64,000 nucleotides of DNA from Vibrio sagamiensis NBRC 104589 (GTDB taxonomy: Bacteria; Pseudomonadota; Gammaproteobacteria; Enterobacterales; Vibrionaceae): the NCBI RefSeq assembly GCF_007990935.1, contig NZ_BJXJ01000006.1, positions 1 to 64,000 on the forward strand, read 5' to 3'. A program made the translations under genes and the position numbers. Position 1 is the stretch's first letter, and every line of letters starts with the position of its first letter. Positions 31,920-42,039 of this stretch are shown here, in pieces. The notes beneath the pieces are model-generated. The model saw only the letters and a program-made list of their open reading frames with translations. It was not told where the DNA came from and did not search any database.

Positions 31920-33494
31920 GTGAATATTCTTGGATACGCGCAAAAGTTAGGTAAAGCACTTATGCTTCCTATCGCAACGCTCCCCGTTGCTGCGCTTTTA
32001 TTACGTTTAGGTCAACCTGACCTGCTCGACATTCCTTTTATGGCTTCTGCTGGTAATGCCATTTTTAGCCAGCTACCACTTTTATTCGGCCTAGGTATTG
32101 CGATCGGTCTTTCTAAAGATGGTCAAGGTGCAGCAGGTCTTGCCGGTGCTGTTGCATATTTTGTTATCACGGCGACTGCAACAACTATTGATGATAGCGT
32201 TAACATGTCATTTTTCGGCGGTATCATTGCTGGTATTATCGCTGGTCACTCTTATAATGTTTTTCATGCTACTCGTCTTCCTGAATGGTTGGCATTCTTC
32301 TCTGGAAAGCGCTTAGTTCCGATCATGGCTGGCCTTTTTTCATTAGTGGCAGGCGCGATTGCTGGTGTTATCTGGCCTTCAATTCAAGGTGGTCTAGACG
32401 CGTTAGCACATACTATATCGTCTTCCGGTGCGATCGGTCAGTTTGTTTACGGTGTTCTTAACCGTGCACTTATTCCTGTAGGTCTTCACCATGTACTTAA
32501 CTCATACTTCTGGTTTGGTATGGGGACTTGTCAAGAAATTCTTATTACGAGTGCACAAGCAGCTGGTGAAGCACTACCTGCACTTAAACAACTATGTATT
32601 GACCCAACACTTGCTAAGTCTTTAGTTGCTGGCCAAGAATACACGTTCAATTTCGTTAACTCTGTGACTCCAGAAATTACAGCAACAGTAAAAGAAGTGA
32701 CTGAAACTGTGAAATCAGGTGATTTACATCGTTTCTTCGGTGGTGATAAGAGTGCTGGCGTTTTCATGAACGGCTTCTTCCCTGTAATGATGTTTGGTCT
32801 ACCTGGCGCAGCTTTAGCAATGTACTTTGCTGCCCCTGCTGAAAAGCGTAGCCAAGTTGGTGGTGTACTATTTTCTGTTGCATTCTGTGCGTTTCTAACA
32901 GGTATCACAGAGCCTCTAGAGTTCATGTTTGTTTTCCTTGCTCCAGCGCTATATGCAATGCATGCTGTATTTACAGGTTTGTCATTCGTAGTAGTTAATA
33001 TGCTAGGTACATTGCATGGCTTTGGCTTCTCAGCGGGTCTAATTGATTTCCTATTAAACTGGGGCTTATCTACTAAACCACTTGTTCTACTCATTGTCGG
33101 CCTATGTTTTGGTGCGCTTTACTTTTTCACATTCAGCTTCGCAATCCGTGCTTTCAATCTGAAATCTCCAGGTCGTGAAGATGAGGACAACGAAACAGCA
33201 TCAGCACCTGCTGGCGATGTAAAAAATGGTGATTTAGCTCGTCAATACCTTAAAGCTCTGGGTGGTCATGACAATCTAACTTCTATTGATGCGTGTATTA
33301 CTCGTCTACGTTTAACACTAAAAGATCGTTCTGTTGCCGACGAAGCGGTACTTAAGAAACTTGGTGCAAAGGGTGTTGTAAAACTTGGTGAAAATAACCT
33401 TCAAGTTATCCTTGGCCCTCTAGCAGAAATCGTTGCTGGTGAAATGAAAGCAATCGGTTCAGGTGAAGACCTTTCAGATGTAAAACTTCCATAG
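31920..33494 (+). CDS. nagE: PTS N-acetylglucosamine permease EIICB
   Basis: 524 residues from a GTG start with GGGGGA upstream. Imports and phosphorylates GlcNAc. The EIIC domain (about 1-390) forms the membrane channel (LPVAALLLRLGQPD, GITEPLEFMFVF, LHGFGFSAG), followed by an EIIB domain (about 430-515) with the phosphorylated cysteine C459 in SIDACITRLRL. The EIIA domain fused at the C-terminus of E. coli NagE is absent; the protein stops after EIIB, so phosphate must come from a separate EIIA, most likely Crr. Divergent from nagA. Confidence 0.95.
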   Translation: MNILGYAQKLGKALMLPIATLPVAALLLRLGQPDLLDIPFMASAGNAIFSQLPLLFGLGIAIGLSKDGQGAAGLAGAVAYFVITATATTIDDSVNMSFFGGIIAGIIAGHSYNVFHATRLPEWLAFFSGKRLVPIMAGLFSLVAGAIAGVIWPSIQGGLDALAHTISSSGAIGQFVYGVLNRALIPVGLHHVLNSYFWFGMGTCQEILITSAQAAGEALPALKQLCIDPTLAKSLVAGQEYTFNFVNSVTPEITATVKEVTETVKSGDLHRFFGGDKSAGVFMNGFFPVMMFGLPGAALAMYFAAPAEKRSQVGGVLFSVAFCAFLTGITEPLEFMFVFLAPALYAMHAVFTGLSFVVVNMLGTLHGFGFSAGLIDFLLNWGLSTKPLVLLIVGLCFGALYFFTFSFAIRAFNLKSPGREDEDNETASAPAGDVKNGDLARQYLKALGGHDNLTSIDACITRLRLTLKDRSVADEAVLKKLGAKGVVKLGENNLQVILGPLAEIVAGEMKAIGSGEDLSDVKLP

Positions 33495-33518
33495 TATTAC
33501 TTTGATTACTTTTCTTTT

Positions 33519-33546
33519 AAGGCCTTTCAATTGAGAGGCCTTTTTT
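33519..33546 (+). terminator. Terminator of nagE
   Basis: AAGGCCTTTC (33519-33528), loop AATT, GAGAGGCCTT (33533-33542), then a T run. One mismatch. Confidence 0.88.
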
Positions 33547-33729
33547 CTATCTAGCATGTTAATATGCTGTGCTTTCAGGCTAAGTAAAGAAATATTGCCT
33601 TTTTATGGACGGTTCTGGTTGTCTAATTGCTAAGAATTGTGGATGATTAGAGGTAATAGATTTTGTTTGCCAAATTTAGGTAAGCAACAATCCCTTTTCT
33701 GACAATATTAATAATTTGAGGTGCTATAG

Positions 33730-35400
33730 ATGAGTGAATCTGATGCTCGTCCGTCAAACTTTATTCGCCAGATCATTGATAAAGATCTAGCGGAGGGTAA
33801 ACACACTAGCGTGCATACTCGATTTCCGCCAGAGCCAAACGGCTACTTGCATATCGGCCATGCTAAGTCTATTTGTTTGAACTTCGGTATTGCTCAGGAC
33901 TATCAGGGTCAGTGTAATCTTCGTTTCGATGATACTAACCCTGAAAAAGAAGACATCGAATATGTTGAGTCTATCAAGAAAGATGTAAGCTGGTTAGGCT
34001 TTGAATGGGATGGTGAAGAATGCTATTCATCAAACTATTTCGATAAGCTTTACGAATATGCAATTGAATTGATTAATAAAGGCCTAGCATATGTTGATGA
34101 GCTAAGTCCTGAGCAGATTCGTGAATATCGTGGTACATTAACCGCTCCTGGTAAACCAAGCCCATTCCGTGATCGTTCAGTTGAGGAAAACCTCGTATCG
34201 TTTGAAAAAATGAGGGCTGGTGAGTTTGAAGAAGGGAAGGCGTGCCTTCGTGCGAAGATTGACATGGGGTCTTCATTTATGGTGATGCGTGATCCGGTTA
34301 TTTATCGTGTGCGCTTCGCTACTCACCATCAAACTGGAGATAAATGGTGCATTTACCCAATGTACGATTTTACCCACTGTATTTCAGATGCCTTAGAGGA
34401 TATTACTCATTCTTTGTGTACGCTTGAATTTATGGACAACCGCCGTCTATATGACTGGGTACTAGATAACATCTCTATCGAAAGCCGTCCTCACCAGTAT
34501 GAGTTTAGCCGTCTTAACCTTGAATATACGGTGATGTCTAAGCGTAAACTCAACCAACTTGTAACTGAAAATTTAGTTGAAGGTTGGGATGATCCTCGTA
34601 TGCCAACAATTTCTGGACTACGTCGTCGTGGGTTCACGTCAGCATCCATCCGTGAGTTCTGTAAACGTATTGGTGTTACTAAGCAAGAAAACATGATTGA
34701 ATTTAGTTCACTAGAGTCTTGTATTCGTGATGATCTGAACGAAAATGCACCACGTGCAATGGCTGTGCTTGATCCTGTTAAGATTGTTATCGAGAATTTC
34801 AAAGAAGGTGCACTAGAGACTTTGAAGGTTTCTAACCATCCTAATAAGCCTGAAATGGGAGAACGTGAAGTTCCTTTCACTCGTGAAGTATGGATTGAGC
34901 GTGAAGATTTCCGTGAAGAAGCAAACAAGAAATACAAGCGATTGGTACTTGGTAAAGAAGTTCGTTTACGTGGTGCTTATGTGATTAAAGCTGAACGTAT
35001 TGAAAAAGATACAGAAGGCAATATTACGACTATATTTTGTTCTTACGATGCTGATACCTTGGGTAAAAACCCAGCAGACGGCCGCAAGGTGAAAGGTGTA
35101 ATTCATTGGGTGTCTGCGGACAAAGCGCTACCAGCAGAAATTCGTCTGTACGATCGTCTGTTTACTGTGCCTAATCCTGCTGCTGCAGATAACTTTGCAG
35201 CAACGATTAACCCAGAGTCTCTTGTAGTAGTTCGTGGTTTTGTCGAGCCAAGCTTAGCTACAGCAGGAGCAGAGACTGGTTACCAATTTGAGCGTATGGG
35301 CTACTTCTGTGCAGACTCAAAAGATTCTTCGTCAGCAAGCTTAGTGTTTAACCGCACTGTCGGACTGCGTGATACTTGGGCGAAAATCGAAAACCAATAA
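33730..35400 (+). CDS. glnS: Glutaminyl-tRNA synthetase
   Basis: 556 residues. Class I synthetase charging tRNA-Gln. The HIGH motif is in [16 protein letters not shown], the KMSKS-like motif is VMSKRKL, and the C-terminal beta-barrels recognise the anticodon. GAGG lies 8 nt before the ATG. Single gene, convergent with fur. Confidence 0.97.
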   Translation: MSESDARPSNFIRQIIDKDLAEGKHTSVHTRFPPEPNGYLHIGHAKSICLNFGIAQDYQGQCNLRFDDTNPEKEDIEYVESIKKDVSWLGFEWDGEECYSSNYFDKLYEYAIELINKGLAYVDELSPEQIREYRGTLTAPGKPSPFRDRSVEENLVSFEKMRAGEFEEGKACLRAKIDMGSSFMVMRDPVIYRVRFATHHQTGDKWCIYPMYDFTHCISDALEDITHSLCTLEFMDNRRLYDWVLDNISIESRPHQYEFSRLNLEYTVMSKRKLNQLVTENLVEGWDDPRMPTISGLRRRGFTSASIREFCKRIGVTKQENMIEFSSLESCIRDDLNENAPRAMAVLDPVKIVIENFKEGALETLKVSNHPNKPEMGEREVPFTREVWIEREDFREEANKKYKRLVLGKEVRLRGAYVIKAERIEKDTEGNITTIFCSYDADTLGKNPADGRKVKGVIHWVSADKALPAEIRLYDRLFTVPNPAAADNFAATINPESLVVVRGFVEPSLATAGAETGYQFERMGYFCADSKDSSSASLVFNRTVGLRDTWAKIENQ

Positions 35401-35420
35401 ATAAATGATTCAATAGTATA

Positions 35421-35454
35421 AATAAAATGCCAGCTTCTATGCTGGCATTTTATT
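35421..35454. terminator. Terminator of glnS (bidirectional form)
   Basis: AATAAAATGCCAGC (35421-35434), loop TTCTAT, GCTGGCATTTTATT (35441-35454): perfect 14-bp stem. It can also serve fur on the other strand. Confidence 0.88.
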
Positions 35455-35528
35455 AACCTTACACCTATAAATGTTTAACAGTCCAGTGTAAATAGATCTG
35501 CTATTAAATAGATGCGATGATGATAATT

Positions 35529-35978
35529 TTACTTTTTAGGCTTGTGTGCGTCAGGGTTGTTTTTACATGAGCCATCCACTGATTTACCGTACAGGTATAA
35601 GCTGTGGTTCGTGAGTATTACATTATATTTAGCCGCGATCTCTTTTTGGCGCTCTTCGATAAGGTCGTCCGAAAACTCAATCACCTCTCCACAGTCTAGG
35701 CAAACTAGGTGGTCATGGTGGTATTGTGTTGAAAGTTCAAACACGGACTTTCCACCTTCAAAATGGTGGCGAGTAACAATACCAGCATCATCGAATTGGT
35801 TTAAGACACGATAAACGGTTGCTAAGCCAATCTCTTCACCGAGATCGATCAGCTTTTTGTACAAATCTTCAGCACTGATATGCTGGCAGTCCGGCTGCTG
35901 GAGTACTTCTAGAATTTTTAGTCTTGGAAGGGTTACTTTTAAGCCCGCATCCTTCAGCGCCTGGTTATTGTCTGGCAT
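35529..35978 (-). CDS. fur: Ferric uptake regulator Fur
   Basis: 149 residues. Fe2+-dependent repressor of iron uptake. Winged helix at 1-80 (LKVTLPRLKILEVLQ, GLATVYRVLNQFDDAGIV), then the dimerisation/metal domain with YHHDHLVCLDCG and a third cysteine near the C-terminus. GGGAAAG lies before the ATG. Upstream bases around 36022-36044 (ATTACTATCATTATA) are AT-rich and partly similar to a Fur box, which would allow autoregulation; the match is weak. Likely target in the window: feoABC. Confidence 0.97.
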   Translation of the reverse strand: MPDNNQALKDAGLKVTLPRLKILEVLQQPDCQHISAEDLYKKLIDLGEEIGLATVYRVLNQFDDAGIVTRHHFEGGKSVFELSTQYHHDHLVCLDCGEVIEFSDDLIEERQKEIAAKYNVILTNHSLYLYGKSVDGSCKNNPDAHKPKK

Positions 35979-36255
35979 ATACTTTCCCGTTGGATCATCT
36001 GCAACTATTTAACAGAATTAAATATTACTATCATTATAGGCGAAGCGCCATGAACATTAAACCCATACTTCAAAGGGTTAATATGAACTTTCATTAAATT
36101 AGGGCTGTTGCAGCTCAATCCTTACCAAAGTTATAGAGGCTTAAATAAAAGCTTATTTTCGATAAGGTGTTATGTTAGGTGTCTGCAACAACAATACTTT
36201 TTGTATATATTTTCGTAATGATTACCTATCTAAAAAGGTGTCAGCTGTGATTATT

Positions 36256-36657
36256 CTACTGCACTCTATATATAAAGCTATTATCTGCATGACGTATTAG
36301 AGTGTAGTACCCTTGAGCAAATATTTTTTCTTCATTCTCAAAATGTACTCTAAATATGTACCAATTGCTGTGATTTGATCTTGCGGGGTGAGGTACCATA
36401 CCATCTTTTGCACATAATTCTTGACATTTAACATAGTTGTTGTAGGAGATGTCAAAAAATCGAAAGGAACTTAAGCGATTGATTCTTTGAATTTCCCACT
36501 TACCTTCAATGTTTGTATAGTCCCCATTATCATCATATAGCCAGTCCCAAGCATTTCCATCAATCGTGGCACAATAGACAGTAGCGGAATCTGTCATACC
36601 GTTAAAAGATAGCAAGGAGAGAGTTATCATTAAAAATATAAATAACTTTGCTTTCAT
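36256..36657 (-). CDS. Secreted protein of unknown function
   Basis: 133 residues, not recognised. A signal peptide covers about residues 1-25 (LFIFLMITLSLLSFNG, cut near DSA). The mature part is rich in Trp, Tyr and Asn with three cysteines (in VYCATI and KCQELCAK) and looks like a small beta-rich domain. It stands alone between fur and fldA, genes that are normally close in vibrios, with about 280 bases of AT-rich DNA on both sides; this suggests a later insertion (inference). Confidence 0.65.
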   Translation of the reverse strand: MKAKLFIFLMITLSLLSFNGMTDSATVYCATIDGNAWDWLYDDNGDYTNIEGKWEIQRINRLSSFRFFDISYNNYVKCQELCAKDGMVPHPARSNHSNWYIFRVHFENEEKIFAQGYYTLIRHADNSFIYRVQ

Positions 36658-36899
36658 ATCAGGATCCTATTCCGTTGAATATGCATCATTATGTGATAAT
36701 GCCTACGGTAGGAAAGATACCCATTAAATGTTATGAATTCATCATAAATTTATAAATTCATGATGTGCGAGTTACAGGTGTGACACCGCTTAATTGGAAA
36801 TGGGTACAAAATCTGATGTTTAAAAATACCAAAAACTAAGCGACGGGTAGGCTGAAATAAAGGAGAGGCTTAAGTATAAATGTGAACCTAAGCTACAAG

Positions 36900-36922
36900 A
36901 AGACCTCCGAAAAAGAGGCCTT
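36900..36922 (-). terminator. Terminator of fldA
   Basis: AAGACCTC (36900-36907) and GAGGCCTT (36915-36922) with one G-U pair on the minus strand, followed by CTTCTTG. Moderate U content. Confidence 0.7.
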
Positions 36923-36937
36923 TTCAGTATTTTTTGG

Positions 36938-37471
36938 TTAGCCTTCCAGCTCGGCAAGGCACATTTCTTCGTAAATCTGTTTAACCCAGTTTTCAACGCG
37001 GTCTTTGGTCAGTTCAGGCTGACGATCTTCATCAATACATAGACCAACAAACTGACTATCATCGCTTTCCACTAGAGCTTTGGAAGCCTCGAATTCGTAG
37101 CTATCTGTTGAAGTGTGACCAAGGATTGTACCGCCTTTCGCCTCAACGATATCACGTACTGTACCCATTGCATCACAGAAGTATTCTGCATAATCTTCTT
37201 GGTCGCCACAACCAAAAATAGCAACCAATTTTGTCGAGAAATCAATTTGTTCTAGTTCCGGGAAGAAGTCATCCCAATCACACTGAGCTTCGCCGTAGTA
37301 CCAAGTTGGGATACCTAAAAGAAGGAGATCAAAGTTATCAATGTCTTCTTTGCTGCTTTTTGCGATGTCTTGAACATGAACCAGTTGATTACCTAGTTGT
37401 TTTTGAATCATCTTTGCAACGGCTTCAGTATTACCTGTGTCGCTACCGAAGAAGATACCTACACTTGCCAT
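36938..37471 (-). CDS. fldA: Flavodoxin
   Basis: 177 residues from the ATG at 37471 (MASVGIFFGSDTGNTEAVAK), matching E. coli FldA; the open frame continues upstream but without homology and overlaps the preceding gene. FMN-binding electron carrier that replaces ferredoxin when iron is short. The phosphate loop is GSDTGNTE; the isoalloxazine loops include PTWYYGEAQCDWDDF and GCGDQEDYAEYF. Probably co-transcribed with the DUF2788 gene. Confidence 0.95.
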   Translation of the reverse strand: MASVGIFFGSDTGNTEAVAKMIQKQLGNQLVHVQDIAKSSKEDIDNFDLLLLGIPTWYYGEAQCDWDDFFPELEQIDFSTKLVAIFGCGDQEDYAEYFCDAMGTVRDIVEAKGGTILGHTSTDSYEFEASKALVESDDSQFVGLCIDEDRQPELTKDRVENWVKQIYEEMCLAELEG

Positions 37472-37518
37472 AGAGTCTATACCTTTACATTGTTTGTTAC
37501 TGACAAAGGGGGCAGGCG

Positions 37519-37740
37519 TTACCCAAGCCCTGAGCCTTCCCAACTAAGCTGAATGATTCCTTTGGCGATAAAGCCTGCGCAGCCTAGGAAAAGCACTAAC
37601 CATACAATACGACGACCAAAAACAGGCACATTAGCCTGCTTTAGAACATCTTTTATCGCCATCCCAATAAAGAAAAAGATGGCAGCAAAAAGAAGATCAA
37701 GTCCGATTGACTCGAGTATATCCATATAGTCGTATAGCAT
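37519..37740 (-). CDS. DUF2788 family small membrane protein
   Basis: 73 residues from the ATG at 37740, with AAGGACA just upstream. Two membrane spans (about 12-32 and 45-65, LLFAAIFFFIGMAIKDVL and IVWLVLFLGCAGFIAKGII). The family is found next to fldA and ybfF in vibrios; function unknown. 47 nt separate it from fldA on the same strand. Confidence 0.82.
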   Translation of the reverse strand: MLYDYMDILESIGLDLLFAAIFFFIGMAIKDVLKQANVPVFGRRIVWLVLFLGCAGFIAKGIIQLSWEGSGLG

Positions 37741-37852
37741 TATTGTCCTTAATGCCAAAAATTCTTGAGCGCACTATATCACTGTTAAACAGTAAAGTTA
37801 ATGCAATACGAAAGAGGTTGTATCAATTATCCTTCGTTATTGAATGAATTTG

Positions 37853-38620
37853 TTAACTCGCCATGCATTTCCTAATAATACGAATCACTTCAGTAGGGCG
37901 TTCTGCATGAAGCCAGTGACCAGTATTAGCGAGAACGTGAGCTTTTGCGTGAGGAAATTGTCGCTTCACTGCTGCTTGGTGTTCGGGCATCAAATAGTCG
38001 GAATCACCCCCTTTAATAAACAGCGTAGGTATGTTTGTCGGTGGGATCTCTTGCCATCCTAAGATATTGGAGTAATTTTCGATTAGGCCATTGACATTAA
38101 ACCGCCAAGTGAATACATCATCATTTTTATATAAAGATTTAGATAAGAACTGCCTAACGCCATCGCTCTCAATATGTTGCGCCAGGAGGTCGAGTGCCTG
38201 CTGACGGGTAGTGGGCTTTCGTTGATCTACGGCGATCAAGCCTTGAAAAACATCCTTATGTCGGTGAACCTGGTAAGCAACGGGAGCCATATCCAGAATA
38301 ATCAGCTGTTTTACATACTGCGGCGCAACTTCTGCTAGCTTCATCGCTACCTTTCCTCCCATTGAGTGCCCGACGATAATTACCGGTTCTAAATCTTTTT
38401 GATTCAGTAGCTTAGCAACATCTTGTGCCATCAATGTGTAACTGTGATCGTCTGAATGGAATGATTGACCATGATTCCGGAGGTCTAAACTTATGACGCT
38501 GTGATCCTGAGCGAGATCGCGTGCCAATAAGCCAAGGTTACTAAAACTGCCGAATAATCCATGAATTAAAACAACCGTTTGGCCCTGACCTTCTTGTTTA
38601 TAGTTGAGTAATACTGACAT
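37853..38620 (-). CDS. ybfF: Alpha/beta-hydrolase esterase YbfF
   Basis: 255 residues. Serine hydrolase with HGLFGSFSNL (oxyanion region), nucleophile S86 in VGHSMGGK and the catalytic His in NTGHWLHAERP. E. coli YbfF hydrolyses acyl-CoA and short esters. Divergent from seqA, the same arrangement as in enterics. Confidence 0.92.
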   Translation of the reverse strand: MSVLLNYKQEGQGQTVVLIHGLFGSFSNLGLLARDLAQDHSVISLDLRNHGQSFHSDDHSYTLMAQDVAKLLNQKDLEPVIIVGHSMGGKVAMKLAEVAPQYVKQLIILDMAPVAYQVHRHKDVFQGLIAVDQRKPTTRQQALDLLAQHIESDGVRQFLSKSLYKNDDVFTWRFNVNGLIENYSNILGWQEIPPTNIPTLFIKGGDSDYLMPEHQAAVKRQFPHAKAHVLANTGHWLHAERPTEVIRIIRKCMAS

Positions 38621-38670
38621 TTTATCTTATTCGTGATGGGTTTAACGTGGAGAATCCGTAAGGATCTCGG

Positions 38671-38676
38671 TATAAT
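38671..38676 (+). promoter_or_regulatory. Probable -10 element of the seqA promoter
   Basis: Perfect TATAAT hexamer 37 nt before the seqA start codon in the ybfF-seqA gap; the -35 region is a poor match (TGGAGA). Confidence 0.5.
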
Positions 38677-38712
38677 CCCTATGAGTTTAAACATTGAGAA
38701 TGTGAAAAGCGA

Positions 38713-39255
38713 ATGAAAACAATTGAGGTTGATGAGGATCTATACCGCTACATTGCGGGTCAAACTGAGCATATCGGTGAAAGTGCCTCTGACATTTTAC
38801 GACGTCTATTGAACCTTGATGGGCTGCTTCAGGAAGCACCAGCCACTTTTGGTACAAAACCGTCACGCGGGATTGTCGTGAGTAAAGACGCAGGAAGAAC
38901 AGCAAAAATTGATACAGTTAAGGAGATGCGTTCTTTACTTATCTCTGATGAATTTGCTGGCCTTAAAAAAGCGATCGATCGATTTATGCTCGTGCTATCC
39001 ACTTTGCATAAATTAAACCCAGAGAGTTTCTCTCAGGCGACAAAGGTAAAAGGCCGAAAGCGAGTTTATTTTGCCGATAATGAGACTACGTTATTGGCCA
39101 ATGGCAATACGACAAAACCTAAAGCGATTCCAGGAACCCCATTTTGGGTGATTACTAATAGCAATACCAGTCGTAAACGACAAATGGTAGAGCAAGTGAT
39201 GACTCATATGGAGTTTCAGCCAGACTTAATTGAAAAAGTAACAGGCTCTATCTAA
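38713..39255 (+). CDS. seqA: Negative modulator of replication initiation SeqA
   Basis: 180 residues. Binds hemimethylated GATC sites and sequesters the new origin. The N-terminal oligomerisation helix region is [31 protein letters not shown] (given by ends: starts [10 protein letters not shown], ends SDILRRLL); a linker of about 75 residues follows, then the C-terminal DNA-binding domain (about 105-180, with RKRVYFAD and [15 protein letters not shown]). Followed by pgm, as in E. coli. Confidence 0.96.
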   Translation: MKTIEVDEDLYRYIAGQTEHIGESASDILRRLLNLDGLLQEAPATFGTKPSRGIVVSKDAGRTAKIDTVKEMRSLLISDEFAGLKKAIDRFMLVLSTLHKLNPESFSQATKVKGRKRVYFADNETTLLANGNTTKPKAIPGTPFWVITNSNTSRKRQMVEQVMTHMEFQPDLIEKVTGSI

Positions 39256-39270
39256 GAGAGTCAATAGAAG

Positions 39271-39305
39271 CCTCATAATGTGTAATAAATATTATGAGGT
39301 TTTTA
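39271..39305 (+). terminator. Terminator between seqA and pgm
   Basis: CCTCATAAT (39271-39279) and ATTATGAGG (39291-39299), then TTTTT. It covers the start of the longest pgm reading frame, which supports the later pgm start. Confidence 0.85.
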
Positions 39306-39340
39306 ATTGTTATTTATTTTTTAATGGAAGGATGTCAAAC

Positions 39341-40987
39341 ATGGCTATGCACCCTCGTGCTGGGCAAAAAGCTCAGCAGGAAGATCTTCATAATATCCCA
39401 GCACTCGTTGCGAATTACTTTTTGCTTCAACCAGATGCAACGAACCCTGACCACAAAGTTCAGTTTGGTACGTCTGGTCACCGTGGTACTGCAGATAAAC
39501 AAACATTTAATGAGAACCACATTCTAGCGATTGCTCAAGCGATTGCTGAAGTTCGCAAAGAGCAAGGTACAACCGGGCCTCTTTTTGTTGGTAAAGATAC
39601 ACATGCGCTGTCTGAACCTGCTTTTTCAAGTGTGCTTGAAGTTTTGATAGCCAACGGTGTGAACGTTATTGTCCAACAAAATAACGGTTATACTCCGACA
39701 CCGGGTATTTCCCATGCTATTCTGACTTATAATATTAAACACGATGATAAAGCAGATGGTATTGTTATTACACCGTCTCATAACCCACCTCAAGATGGTG
39801 GGATTAAATACAACCCGACCCACGGTGGTCCTGCTGAAGCAGAACTGACTCAAGCTATTGAAGATCGTGCAAACGCGTTGATTGCCGAAGAGCTACAAGG
39901 GGTTAAACGTCTACCACTAGCAGAAGCTAAAGCATCGGATCTGTTTGTAGAGACGGATTTAGTGAAACCATACATCGATGATCTTGTTAATGTTATCGAT
40001 ATGGAAGCGATCCAAAAAGCTAACTTGAAGATTGGCGTTGATCCACTTGGTGGAAGTGGCATTGATTACTGGCGCCAAATCGGTCAAGCATACAATCTAG
40101 ATCTGACACTAGTCAGTGAATCTATTGATCCTTCTTTCCAGTTTATGTCACTTGATAAAGATGGCGTAGTACGTATGGACTGCTCTTCTCCTTATGCAAT
40201 GGCAGGGCTATTAGCGTTAAAAGACGAGTATGATTTGGCCTTTGGTAACGATCCAGATTACGATCGGCATGGTATCGTTACACCGAAAGGTTTGATGAAC
40301 CCTAACCATTTCTTAGCCGTTTGTATTGATTACCTATATCGTCATCGTGCTGCGTGGGGTAAAGACGTTGCCGTGGGTAAAACATTAGTATCCAGTGCGC
40401 TTATTGACCGTGTTGTTGCCGATCTTGGCCGTGAGCTGTGTGAAGTACCGGTCGGCTTTAAATGGTTTGTCGATGGTTTGTACACTGGTCGGTTCGGTTT
40501 TGGTGGTGAAGAAAGTGCAGGCGCTTCGTTCCTTCGCAAGGATGGTACACCTTGGTCAACAGATAAAGATGGTATTTTGCTATGCCTTCTAGCGGCAGAG
40601 ATCACCGCCGTAACTGGCAAGAATCCACAAGACTATTATGAAGAGCTTGCGGTTAAGCATGGCGAATCTAAATACAATCGAATTCAAGCCATTGCTAATG
40701 GACCGCAGAAAGATGTACTGAAGAAGCTTTCTGCAGAAATGGTTTCAGCAGAGACACTAGCGGGTGATGCAATTACTGCTCGTCTCACTCATGCACCAGG
40801 CAATGGTGCTGCGATTGGTGGTCTTAAAGTGACAACTGCGAATGGTTGGTTTGCAGCTCGTCCATCAGGCACAGAAGATATCTATAAAATTTATTGTGAA
40901 AGCTTCAAAGGTGAAGAACACCTAAAACAAATCGAAGCTGAAGCACAAGAAATTGTCAATCAAGTATTTCAGTCGGCCGGGTTGTAA
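39341..40987 (+). CDS. pgm: Phosphoglucomutase
   Basis: 548 residues from the ATG at 39341 ([16 protein letters not shown]), which matches E. coli Pgm and has GGAAGG 9 nt upstream; the frame opens earlier but inside the terminator. Interconverts glucose-1-P and glucose-6-P for glycogen and LPS precursor supply. The phosphoserine is S146 in ITPSHNPP; the metal loop is [10 protein letters not shown]; the sugar loop is FGGEESAG; the phosphate loop is RPSGTED. Confidence 0.96.
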   Translation: MAMHPRAGQKAQQEDLHNIPALVANYFLLQPDATNPDHKVQFGTSGHRGTADKQTFNENHILAIAQAIAEVRKEQGTTGPLFVGKDTHALSEPAFSSVLEVLIANGVNVIVQQNNGYTPTPGISHAILTYNIKHDDKADGIVITPSHNPPQDGGIKYNPTHGGPAEAELTQAIEDRANALIAEELQGVKRLPLAEAKASDLFVETDLVKPYIDDLVNVIDMEAIQKANLKIGVDPLGGSGIDYWRQIGQAYNLDLTLVSESIDPSFQFMSLDKDGVVRMDCSSPYAMAGLLALKDEYDLAFGNDPDYDRHGIVTPKGLMNPNHFLAVCIDYLYRHRAAWGKDVAVGKTLVSSALIDRVVADLGRELCEVPVGFKWFVDGLYTGRFGFGGEESAGASFLRKDGTPWSTDKDGILLCLLAAEITAVTGKNPQDYYEELAVKHGESKYNRIQAIANGPQKDVLKKLSAEMVSAETLAGDAITARLTHAPGNGAAIGGLKVTTANGWFAARPSGTEDIYKIYCESFKGEEHLKQIEAEAQEIVNQVFQSAGL

Positions 40988-41025
40988 CCTCGCCTAAGTA
41001 AGACGTATTTTTATAGCTCTACTTT

Positions 41026-41050
41026 AAAGGCGACCAGTGGTCGCCTTTTT
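41026..41050 (+). terminator. Terminator of pgm
   Basis: AAAGGCGACC (41026-41035), loop AGT, GGTCGCCTTTTT (41039-41050). Confidence 0.9.
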
Positions 41051-41111
41051 ACTTTTCAGTTTTTATACTCAAGTATCTTGAGATTACTCGGATGCATGAC
41101 TTGAGGATACT

Positions 41112-41876
41112 TCAGGTGCCTATGTTGTTCGGCCAGGAGTCAGGAACGATAAACCAAAATTGTCCACCTTTTGTTTGTGCGTGTACAAATTTGTTTGAAG
41201 GCTTCTCGATCGGCTCATTATAGTTTGTTTGACCAATTGCCCATAAAGACTTTGGCAGTAGGTAGAGTGACTCTGTAATTTGCTCCCACTGATGTATATA
41301 ACACCAATATCCCGCTATTTGGCTTGGTTCTAGATCATAGCCTAAGCATTGCTCAGGGATTGTTTCCGGAGAGAAAGGATTGATGTAAAGACGACCTTGC
41401 ATCAGTAAATGCTCAGAGGCTGGTTTATCCAAAGATAATTGTTGGTGAAACTCTTTACGCTTACTCATTTTTAGCTGGTGGGAAAGCATGCGTTCGAGCT
41501 TCGTATGCAATTGATCAAGAGCATTCGGCCCATACCAAATACCTTGATGAAGAAGGTAAAACTTAATCGCCACTTCCCAATGTTCATACTGATCGCTTTC
41601 AAGGTTGTTGAGAATCATATCGACAGCGCCGATAGTACGACCATTCTCATCGTTGAGTTGAATTTCTTCTGCGAGCAGTTTATATCTGGGTGATTCAATG
41701 AATAATGTTGTGCACAAGTGTTGGTATAAAAAACCTAATCTAGGGTTACCTGAATAAGGTTGCTGTTGTGAGAAAGGCAGGTTAGGCAGATCCGCAACCG
41801 TTGAAAAAGGTGGGCAAAGCTTAAAAAGAGGGGGTGTTTCAATTATCCACTGATAAAAACGGTCTAGGTCACTCAT
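41112..41876 (-). CDS. DUF1853 family protein
   Basis: 254 residues, soluble, no signal or membrane segment. Recognised by the DUF1853 layout: an N-terminal RLGFLYQHLCTTLFIES, then VDMILNNLESDQYEHWEVAIKFYL, which resembles the acidic/Lys catalytic core of PD-(D/E)XK nucleases (D, ExAIK), and a conserved CLGYDLEPSQIAGYWCY region. The nuclease link is inference from the motif. AAGGA lies before the ATG. Convergent with pgm. Confidence 0.82.
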   Translation of the reverse strand: MSDLDRFYQWIIETPPLFKLCPPFSTVADLPNLPFSQQQPYSGNPRLGFLYQHLCTTLFIESPRYKLLAEEIQLNDENGRTIGAVDMILNNLESDQYEHWEVAIKFYLLHQGIWYGPNALDQLHTKLERMLSHQLKMSKRKEFHQQLSLDKPASEHLLMQGRLYINPFSPETIPEQCLGYDLEPSQIAGYWCYIHQWEQITESLYLLPKSLWAIGQTNYNEPIEKPSNKFVHAQTKGGQFWFIVPDSWPNNIGT

Positions 41877-42039
41877 TAATAATCCTTATTGGATATGATA
41901 TCTAGGTTTGAAGACTTTCAGTATACTGTAACGAAGTCTATCTTTTCTTAGGCGTATGCTTCTGGTGTCCTGATTACAGTTCGAGATGTCAATCTTGAGG
42001 TCACTTGGGGATATTATGCCTAACGTAATGGAAATAAAA

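Noticed and set aside
32531..33094. 187-codon minus-strand frame opposite nagE
   Set aside because: Antisense of a conserved membrane domain with biased composition; no independent support.
37472..37543. Longer flavodoxin start
   Set aside because: Overlaps the DUF2788 gene and adds 24 residues without homology; 37471 has its own ribosome site.
39278..39340. Longer pgm start
   Set aside because: It lies inside the seqA terminator, while the ATG at 39341 has a good ribosome site and matches the family N-terminus.
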